A stretch of 11,507 nt of DNA. Origin: an uncultured Sphingomonas sp. GTDB lineage: Bacteria > Pseudomonadota > Alphaproteobacteria > Sphingomonadales > Sphingomonadaceae. A model generated the notes under the pieces. It saw only the letters and a program-made list of their open reading frames with translations. It did no database searches and had not been told where the DNA came from. The stretch covers positions 1-11,507 of the forward strand of contig CAKTFL010000024.1 of assembly GCA_934555855.1 (NCBI GenBank), in the 5' to 3' direction. The position numbers were made by a program, and so were the translations under genes. Positions 6,362 through 11,507 of this stretch are shown one piece after another; position 1 is the stretch's first letter, and the number at the start of each line of letters is the position of its first letter.

Positions 6362-7743
6362 GGCCTCGCCTCCCGTGCCGCCCTGATCGCCGCCCGTACA
6401 TTGTCGGGCGCGGTTCCGCCAAAGCTCGTCCGGCTGGCGACAGAGGCATCCACCGTCAGCACGTCGAACACACGCGCATCGATGCGCGGGTCGATCGCCG
6501 TCATCTCGTCCAGCGCCAGCACGTCGAGTGACACGCCCAGCTCCTCCGCGCGCTTCACCACGCGCCCGGTCACGTGATGCGCCTCGCGGAACGGCATCCC
6601 GCCCTCACGCACCAGCCAGTCGGCCAGGTCCGTCGCGGTCGCAAAGCCGCTTTCGGCCAGGCCGCGCATCCGGTCGGTGCGGAACGTCGCGCTTTCGATC
6701 ATGCCGGTCATTGCCGCGATCGACAGGCCGAGCAGGTCATGCGCCTCGAACACCGGCGGTTTGTCGTCCTGCATGTCCTTGGAATAAGCGAGGGGCAGGC
6801 CCTTCATGGTGACCATCAGGCTGGTCATGCAGCCGAGAATGCGCCCGGCATGGCCGCGCACCAGCTCGGCCGCATCGGGGTTGCGCTTTTGCGGCATGAT
6901 CGAGCTGCCGGTCGACCAGGCGTCGGACAATGCCACGAAGCCGAAAGGCTGCGACGCCCACAGCACGAATTCCTCGGCCAGCCGCGACAGGTGCAGCGAG
7001 CATTGCACCGCGCTGGTGAGATATTCGATGCCGAAATCGCGGTCGCTGACGCTGTCCAGCGAGTTGCGTGTCGGCCCGTCGAAGCCGAGCTCGGCGGCCG
7101 TCGCGTGCCGGTCGATCGGGAAGCTCGTGCCCGCCAGCGCCGCGCTGCCGAGCGGGCACAGGTTCATCCGCGCGCGGGCGTCACCAAAACGGGCAAGATC
7201 GCGGGTCACCATCTCGTGATACGCCATCAGGTGATGGCCCAGCGTCACCGGCTGCGCGCTTTGCAGGTGGGTGAAGCCGGGCATGACGTCCGCGGCATGT
7301 TGCTCGGCCCGCGCCAGCAGCGCCTCGTCCAGCCTGCCGAGCGCCGCGATCACCGCATCGATCGCGTCGCGCACCCACAGGCGGAAGTCGGTAGCGACCT
7401 GGTCGTTGCGCGACCGCGCGGTGTGGAGGCGCCCGGCGACCGGCCCGATCGCATCGGCCAGCCGCGCCTCGGTCAGCATGTGGATATCCTCCAGCGCCAG
7501 GTCGTCGGGCACGCCGTTCGCGCCGTAATCCTCCGCCACCCGGTCCAGCCCGGCGTCGATCGCCGCCACGTCCTCGGGCGACACGATGCCTTTCGCGCCC
7601 AGCATCGCGACATGCGCCTTCGACCCGGCCACGTCCTGCCGCCACATTTGCTTGTCGAAGGGGATGGAGGCATTGATCTCGCGCATCACCGCCGAAGGTC
7701 CCTCGGCGAAGCGGCCGCCCCACATGGCGTTGGAGGAATTCAT
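6358..7743 (-). CDS. argH: Argininosuccinate lyase
   Basis: ArgH splits argininosuccinate into arginine and fumarate, the last step of arginine synthesis, as a cytosolic homotetramer. From the ATG at 7743 the protein has 461 residues, the normal length. It contains MWGGRF near the start, SRND at 111-114, the THLQSAQP catalytic loop at 158-165, and the fumarase/aspartase-superfamily signature [12 protein letters not shown] at 279-290 with the catalytic serine at 280 or 281. The frame continues 130 codons further upstream, but there it is only the antisense of the tlpA-like gene. No Shine-Dalgarno sequence precedes 7743. An ATG at 7725 (MWGGRF) is a plausible alternative start and matches many homologues. 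This is the first gene of the minus-strand operon, so its promoter must lie inside the divergent thioredoxin gene. Confidence 0.97.
   Translation of the reverse strand: MNSSNAMWGGRFAEGPSAVMREINASIPFDKQMWRQDVAGSKAHVAMLGAKGIVSPEDVAAIDAGLDRVAEDYGANGVPDDLALEDIHMLTEARLADAIGPVAGRLHTARSRNDQVATDFRLWVRDAIDAVIAALGRLDEALLARAEQHAADVMPGFTHLQSAQPVTLGHHLMAYHEMVTRDLARFGDARARMNLCPLGSAALAGTSFPIDRHATAAELGFDGPTRNSLDSVSDRDFGIEYLTSAVQCSLHLSRLAEEFVLWASQPFGFVALSDAWSTGSSIMPQKRNPDAAELVRGHAGRILGCMTSLMVTMKGLPLAYSKDMQDDKPPVFEAHDLLGLSIAAMTGMIESATFRTDRMRGLAESGFATATDLADWLVREGGMPFREAHHVTGRVVKRAEELGVSLDVLALDEMTAIDPRIDARVFDVLTVDASVASRTSFGGTAPDNVRAAIRAAREARP
7732..7736 (+). promoter_or_regulatory. Shine-Dalgarno sequence that fixes the tlpA-like start
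   Basis: A perfect GGAGG lies five bases before the ATG at 7742. It decides this start over an in-frame ATG at 7586. It lies wholly inside the 5' codons of argH on the opposite strand. Confidence 0.85.
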
Positions 7744-8335
7744 GCGTTCGACTGCTTGCCTGATGCTGCTGGTGACGGCCCTGCTGGCCGCAGGCTGCGA
7801 TAGGCACTCCGCGTCGCAGGGGCAAGACAATGGCGCGGGGCCGGACAAGGCCCTTGAGCAGGACAATGGTACCGGCGTCGCGACCGCCTCCGCGCCCGCT
7901 GCAGGCAAGATCGACCGCAGCCACAAGGGGCAGGCGGCGCCGGTCCTCGCCTTCAGCGACCCGGCCGGCAAGCGGATCACGCTCGGGGCGTTCAAGGGCA
8001 AGCCGGTGCTGTTGAACCTGTGGGCGACCTGGTGCGCCCCGTGCGTCAAGGAACTGCCGACGCTGGATGCACTTGCGTTCGGCCGGGCGGAGCTGCGGGT
8101 GGTGACGCTGAGCCAGGACATGGACCCGGCCAAGGTTGCCCCCTTCTTCGCCCAGCGCCGGTTCCGGGCGCTGAAACCCTATACCGATCCCGACATGGCG
8201 TGGGTTCCGGCGGTCGCGGCGAACCTGCCGACGTCGATCCTGTACGATGCGTCGGGCCATGAGCTGTGGCGCGTCACCGGCGACCTGGACTGGACGGGAG
8301 AGGAGGCAAAGCGCGCGCTCACGGTGGTGGGCTGA
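7742..8335 (+). CDS. TlpA/ResA-like thioredoxin-fold lipoprotein
   Basis: This 197-residue membrane-anchored thiol-disulfide oxidoreductase probably faces the periplasm. The signal peptide [19 protein letters not shown] ends in a lipobox with Cys19. A flexible linker (20-60) contains a near repeat, QDNGAG and QDNGTG. The TlpA-like thioredoxin fold then covers about 64-195: [18 protein letters not shown] gives the redox pair C98 and C101 in WCAPC, and the cis-proline loop is LPTSI (P163). Proteins of this type reduce cytochrome c apoproteins or other periplasmic thiols, or extracytoplasmic copper-site proteins; which one is not shown here. The start is set by the GGAGG at 7732-7736, and the ATG overlaps the ATG of divergent argH. 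It stands alone on the plus strand, with about 215 bases before the flippase gene. Confidence 0.93.
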   Translation: MRSTACLMLLVTALLAAGCDRHSASQGQDNGAGPDKALEQDNGTGVATASAPAAGKIDRSHKGQAAPVLAFSDPAGKRITLGAFKGKPVLLNLWATWCAPCVKELPTLDALAFGRAELRVVTLSQDMDPAKVAPFFAQRRFRALKPYTDPDMAWVPAVAANLPTSILYDASGHELWRVTGDLDWTGEEAKRALTVVG

Positions 8336-8550
8336 CCGCCTGGCCGGTGCCGGATGCGCCGCGGGAGGCGGCAAAGGGCAAGGATCGCCGGGACCTGCTC
8401 GGCTCCCGAATTCATGAAGGCTGAGCCGACAACCCTTTCGCGGTCGGCGACGGACGAGACGCGCTCCAGCACGCGCAAGCCGTGGCTCAGTAACCGCCAT
8501 CCTGCGGGTTTGCCGGCAAAGCGCTGACGACTCCCACCCCAAACAGCTGG

Positions 8551-9891
8551 ATGGCATTGTATCATCGGAAAGGCGATCTTACGCGTCGTGCGATGCGCGC
8601 CGACCGACCCGTCCTTCGCCAATCGCCAGGGGCAATCTGGCAAGCCGTCATCCGCAATCTGGGATGGCTGCTTGCCAGCCGCGGCGTGGTGGCCCTTCTG
8701 TCGCTGTTGTACCTCGGTATCGCCGCTCGAACGTTGGGGCTGGTCGGTTTCGGCCGCTTCTCGCTCATAACCGGCTCAGCTCAGGCGCTGACGACGCTTG
8801 TGGCCTTTCAAAGCTGGCAGATGATCGTCCAGTTCGGCGTCGAGCCCGCCCAGACCAACGACACAGCCCGGCTCGCGCGGTTGTTCAGGGGCAGCGCCCT
8901 CATGGACGCGCTGGGTGCGTTGCTCGGCACGGTGCTCGCCGTGGCCATCCTCGAGCTATGGAGCAGGGATCTCGGCATCGGCGAAACGCTGAAGCGGGCC
9001 GCGTTGATCTACACGATCATACAGGTCGTGACGATCCGCTCGACAGCGCTGGGCATCCTGCGATTGCGCGATCATTTCTCACTCGCCGCGATCGCGGACA
9101 GCACGAATCCCGTCGTGCGGGTGATAGGCGCAGCGCTCGTCATGGTGCTGCACCCTACCTTGCAGGGGTTTCTGGTCGTCTGGGCGGCGGCCGAGGTGGT
9201 CACCGCCGCAACCTATTGGGGCATGGTCGCCTGGACCGGCGACCTGAAGCTGCTCATCCAAGGACGCGATTTTCGGCGGATGCTGGATGAAAACCCCGGC
9301 TATCTGAATTTCGCGATCAGCACCAACGCCAGTGCGACGCTGGGAATCGCGAGCAAGCAGATACCGTTGCTCTTCATCGGCAGCCAGCTGGGTGTTGCCG
9401 CCGCCGGTACCTTCCGCCTCGCCGCACAACTCGCGCAGGCGCTTGGGAAACTGGGCCAGCTTCTGTCCCGCGCCGCCTTTCCGGAGGTCGTTCGAGCGCT
9501 ACGTGCATCCGAGACCGACGCGGTTCACCGCCTGCTGTTACGCACCGTCGTCGTAAGCGCCGCGATCGGTTCGGTAATCGTGATACTGGCAGCGACGATC
9601 GGCAGGAGCGTCCTGACGCTCGTCGGCGGGCGGGCGTTCGAAGGCGGCGCCACCATCCTCCTGTGGATGGCGGCGGTCGGGGCGGTCGACCTGATAGCGG
9701 TGGGGCTCGACACGGTCCTGACCGCGCGCGGCCATGCCGGTCGCATCTTCCTTGTCCGGTTCGCCGGTGTGGGGGCGACGATCGTGGCTGCTTACATCGC
9801 ATTTCCCGTGCTTGGTGACACCGGCGTCGCTATTGCCTTGCTGGCGGGATCACTGACGGTCACGGGGCTGCTGATCTGCTTGAGCAAGTGA
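8551..9891 (+). CDS. Wzx-type oligosaccharide flippase (PST family)
   Basis: This inner-membrane protein of 446 residues probably flips lipid-linked oligosaccharide for O-antigen, capsule or exopolysaccharide. Around a dozen hydrophobic segments run from residue 35 to the end. The N-terminus of the fold shows WLLASRGVVALLSLLYLGIA followed by ARTLGLVGFGRFSL, the usual first helix and glycine-rich loop of the polysaccharide transporter family. A loop near 240 (LIQGRDFRRMLDENPGYLNF) precedes the second half, beginning with ASKQIPLLFIGSQLG, again a typical motif. The start is uncertain: the ATG at 8551 lacks a good ribosome binding site, and the ATG at 8593 (MRADRPVL) would lose only 14 non-membrane residues. 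The gene converges on a glycosyltransferase, about 105 bases apart. The substrate cannot be read from the sequence. Confidence 0.9.
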   Translation: MALYHRKGDLTRRAMRADRPVLRQSPGAIWQAVIRNLGWLLASRGVVALLSLLYLGIAARTLGLVGFGRFSLITGSAQALTTLVAFQSWQMIVQFGVEPAQTNDTARLARLFRGSALMDALGALLGTVLAVAILELWSRDLGIGETLKRAALIYTIIQVVTIRSTALGILRLRDHFSLAAIADSTNPVVRVIGAALVMVLHPTLQGFLVVWAAAEVVTAATYWGMVAWTGDLKLLIQGRDFRRMLDENPGYLNFAISTNASATLGIASKQIPLLFIGSQLGVAAAGTFRLAAQLAQALGKLGQLLSRAAFPEVVRALRASETDAVHRLLLRTVVVSAAIGSVIVILAATIGRSVLTLVGGRAFEGGATILLWMAAVGAVDLIAVGLDTVLTARGHAGRIFLVRFAGVGATIVAAYIAFPVLGDTGVAIALLAGSLTVTGLLICLSK

Positions 9892-9996
9892 TCGTAACGC
9901 GCGATCGTCGCCGGCCAGGGTCGTTGCGGGTCACCCGGCCATCCTCGCATATGCTCCGGATTCATCCGGGCCTTCATCCGGCCGTGGCTCACCCAT

Positions 9997-11025
9997 TCAA
10001 CGCGCCAGATACACCGGCAACGCCGCCTTTGCCCATCCATAGGCGGCCGGCGTGTGCAGGCCTCGCAGCGGCCGGCGCAGCAGCGCCCTCGACGCTGCCA
10101 GCTTACCGACGTGCGGAACTGCGGCGCGGCAGGCCAGCAGCCAGAAGTAATCGCTGGCCAGCGCCAGCGACGGTGCGTCGAATAGGCCGGTGCGCCTGTT
10201 GGTGTCGTTGAGATGGCGCAGCCAGGCTTGCGCCCATTCCAGGAAGTCTGACGGCACCTCGATGCCGGCCAGGTTCGCCTTGCCGAGCATCACATGCCTG
10301 TGCAGGTCGTCGGCGCTGGCCTCGGCTCCCAGACGCTCCAGCACGGGTGCGATCAGCGCCGCCGTGCGCTCCTGGATCTCGTTCCGCCGCTGGCGGACAC
10401 TCTGTTCGGGATGCAGTCGCCGGTCGACCAGCACCCGCGGCAGATTCGCCAGCTGATGGTCGCGTTGAATGCGCAGGAACATGTCGACGTCTTCGCACAC
10501 AGGAAAGGCGGGATCGTAGCCATACCGCCGCAGCACCTCGCTACGGCCCATGACGGACGATTGTTGAAACGCGGATCGGAACAGCATCCACGCCGCGATC
10601 ATCGCCGGCGACAGCGGCGGCACGCGAACTCCCGCCTTGCGCGTGCCGTCCGGCCGCAACTTGCCCGCGCACGCGCCGACCATGGCGACAGCCGGGTTGT
10701 TGTCCAGGAACGATACCTGCTCGGCGAGCCTGTGAGGGCGGGCGATATCGTCGCTGTCCAGCCAGGCGATATATCGCCCCGTCGCCGCCGAAAGGGCGGT
10801 GTTGCGCGTTGCGGGAATGCCGCGATTGCGATCGTGCCGAATGACGCGCAGGCGCGGGTCCGCCACAATCGCGAGGCGTCCGGCCGTGTCGTCGCTCGAT
10901 CCGTCATCAACGACGACGACCTCGATATCGGTCAGCGTCTGGCTGAGCGCGCTGTGAACCGCATCGCCGACATAATGTGCGCGATTGAACGTCGGAATCA
11001 GAACGGAGACAAGCGGGGCAGTCAT
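9997..11025 (-). CDS. Family 2 glycosyltransferase (GT-A fold)
   Basis: This 342-residue cytosolic enzyme transfers a sugar from a nucleotide donor, probably to a lipid-linked polysaccharide precursor. The N-terminal GT-A domain shows VSVLIPTFNRAHYV (6-19), the nucleotide-binding VVVVDDGSSDDT (36-47), GIPATRNTAL (69-78) and the metal-binding DSDD (90-93). FPVCEDVDMFLRI (174-186) holds the candidate catalytic acid, followed by a family-typical His-Pro in RRLHPEQ (203-209). The region after about 215 is helical and less conserved; no membrane anchor is evident, though the C-terminus (AKAALPVYLAR) is mildly hydrophobic. The ATG at 11023-11025 overlaps the stop of a vanished upstream gene as ATGA. 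It was therefore probably part of a longer polysaccharide operon and may now lack its native promoter. Donor and acceptor are unknown. Confidence 0.93.
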   Translation of the reverse strand: MTAPLVSVLIPTFNRAHYVGDAVHSALSQTLTDIEVVVVDDGSSDDTAGRLAIVADPRLRVIRHDRNRGIPATRNTALSAATGRYIAWLDSDDIARPHRLAEQVSFLDNNPAVAMVGACAGKLRPDGTRKAGVRVPPLSPAMIAAWMLFRSAFQQSSVMGRSEVLRRYGYDPAFPVCEDVDMFLRIQRDHQLANLPRVLVDRRLHPEQSVRQRRNEIQERTAALIAPVLERLGAEASADDLHRHVMLGKANLAGIEVPSDFLEWAQAWLRHLNDTNRRTGLFDAPSLALASDYFWLLACRAAVPHVGKLAASRALLRRPLRGLHTPAAYGWAKAALPVYLAR

Positions 11026-11129
11026 CCGATCCTGCTAGCCGCCCGCCAGTCCACAAGCCAGGAATTGTCGGGCTTCACCGCGAGTTGATGACCGTAATCG
11101 GCGAGGTGGATCGGGGCTCCGAAGCTCGG
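11022..11129 (-). pseudogene. 35-codon 3' remnant of an upstream polysaccharide-cluster gene
   Basis: On the minus strand, directly before the glycosyltransferase, an open frame reads FGAPIHLADYGHQLAVKPDN, then SWLVDWRAASRIG and TGA. The stop overlaps the glycosyltransferase ATG as ATGA, which is how intact operon neighbours are joined. The frame has no start codon and hits an in-frame TGA at 11130-11132, so only the last ~35 codons of a once longer gene remain. The tail looks like real coding sequence, with no low-complexity residues, but I cannot assign its family. Confidence 0.55.
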
Positions 11130-11188
11130 TCAGTCCTGCCAGCACGCACAGCAATATGCCTGAACCCTTCAGCCCGCAGGCGAAGTCA

Positions 11189-11212
11189 TCGATGAACTGG
11201 CATGTTCATCGA
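11189..11212. repeat. Perfect 9-bp inverted repeat, 6-base loop
   Basis: TCGATGAAC (11189-11197) and GTTCATCGA (11204-11212) are exact reverse complements separated by TGGCAT. The left arm also lies within a 10-bp palindrome, TCATCGATGA (11186-11195). There is no T-run on either side, so it is not an intrinsic terminator. An operator dyad or a mobile-element end is possible. Confidence 0.5.
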
Positions 11213-11414
11213 CATGTACGCTGCCGCCCATGGCAGCCGCCGCGAACGCGATCCCCTTCCTCACCACCGCATCGGCGCAGGCCGAGCTTTTCAGCGGCTC
11301 CACCAAGGGTCACCGATATGTCATGGATTGGAAGAAGTGTCCCTTGACACCAAAACTTGACCGTCAGCGTCAGAACATATCGTGATTTGTCAAAAGCCAG
11401 TGACAGCACTTTTG

Positions 11415-11433
11415 CCCGCTGACGCGGGTTTTT
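11415..11433 (+). terminator. Intrinsic terminator (plus-strand orientation)
   Basis: A perfect GC-rich stem CCCGC (11415-11419) and GCGGG (11424-11428) closes a TGAC loop and is followed directly by five T residues (11429-11433). It is flanked by a wider inverted pair, TGTCAAAA (11388-11395) with TTTTGACA (11430-11437). It would stop transcripts coming from the left, but no plus-strand gene precedes it closely. Confidence 0.7.
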
Positions 11434-11507
11434 GACACTGCTTCTACCCGGTCCATCAAAATTAGTGCCTTCCATCAACGCCCCGGTGGTACCGCGTGGG
11501 GCAACAC

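Larger units (their letters stand above)
11130..11507. other. Gene-poor stretch with hairpins and TTGAC motifs
   Basis: No reading frame here looks like a protein. The stretch holds a 9-bp hairpin at 11189-11212, a smaller inverted repeat GCTGCC/GGCAGC (11220-11237), and an intrinsic terminator at 11415-11433. TTGAC-type motifs occur at 11344 and 11432 and, on the other strand, at 11388-11393. The TTGACA at 11432 could be a -35 box reading off the right edge, but the nearest AT-rich -10 candidate is 19 or more bases away. GCCCC/GGGGC arms flank the last bases. Confidence 0.4.

Noticed and set aside
3038..7760. Exact 14-base match TTCGACTGCTTGCC at 3038-3051 and 7747-7760
   Set aside because: One such match is roughly expected by chance in 11.5 kb of high-GC sequence; the second copy lies in tlpA-like signal-peptide codons.
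6574..7803. 409-residue plus-strand open frame opposite argH
   Set aside because: Antisense of argH; His/Arg/Gln-rich, without motifs.
7744..8133. N-terminal extension of argH to 8133
   Set aside because: It is the antisense of the tlpA-like gene, and ArgH proteins start close to the WGGRF motif.
8399..8429. TCGGCTC/GAGCCGA inverted repeat after the tlpA-like gene as a terminator
   Set aside because: The loop is 17 bases and there is no T-run, so termination is not supported.
7181..8557. 458-residue minus-strand open frame covering argH and the tlpA-like gene
   Set aside because: Out-of-frame shadow; both genes it crosses have diagnostic motifs and sensible starts.
11206..11478. 90-residue minus-strand open frame near the right end
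   Set aside because: No family resemblance; it crosses the terminator hairpin and lacks a convincing start.

Overview
The window looks like a chromosomal segment of a sphingomonad (Sphingomonadaceae, Alphaproteobacteria). The reasons are high GC, an argH / small lipoprotein / lysA gene order with sphingomonad-like protein sequences, the C-terminus of a sphingomonad-type TonB-dependent receptor, and a GTTCGTGCTGA / TTCGACTTCG repeat of the kind I recall from these genomes. The assignment comes from recognising sequence, not from a database search.

Positions 1-3118 are accessory and partly decayed. They hold a small protein with a winged-helix-like C-terminus (208-534, +), an unrecognised 196-residue protein (618-1208, -) that may be cut at its N-terminus, a broken IS5-family transposase fragment (about 1232-1647, +), an intact FadR-type GntR regulator (1736-2524, +), and only the last ~100 residues of a TonB-dependent receptor (2585 to about 2890, -). 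A REP-like repeat at about 3011-3112 separates this block from the core genes.

Positions 3119-8335 are housekeeping. On the minus strand, argH, a small lipoprotein, lysA, a siroheme-synthase-type dehydrogenase and a ZntB/CorA transporter form an unbroken chain in which each start overlaps the previous stop by 1, 4 or at most 16 bases. A TlpA-like thioredoxin lipoprotein diverges from argH, and the two ATG codons overlap within one CATG.

Positions 8551-11129 carry surface-polysaccharide genes: a Wzx-type flippase (+) converging on a family 2 glycosyltransferase (-). The glycosyltransferase start overlaps the stop of an upstream gene of which only about 35 codons remain. The last ~380 bases hold no convincing gene but contain a strong hairpin and a clear intrinsic terminator.

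I did not find a convincing new multi-gene system. The most interesting points are the CATG overlap, the degenerate methyltransferase stub fused to the siroheme enzyme, the five-gene overlapping chain, and a possible inverted-repeat-bounded unit around the transposase fragment.
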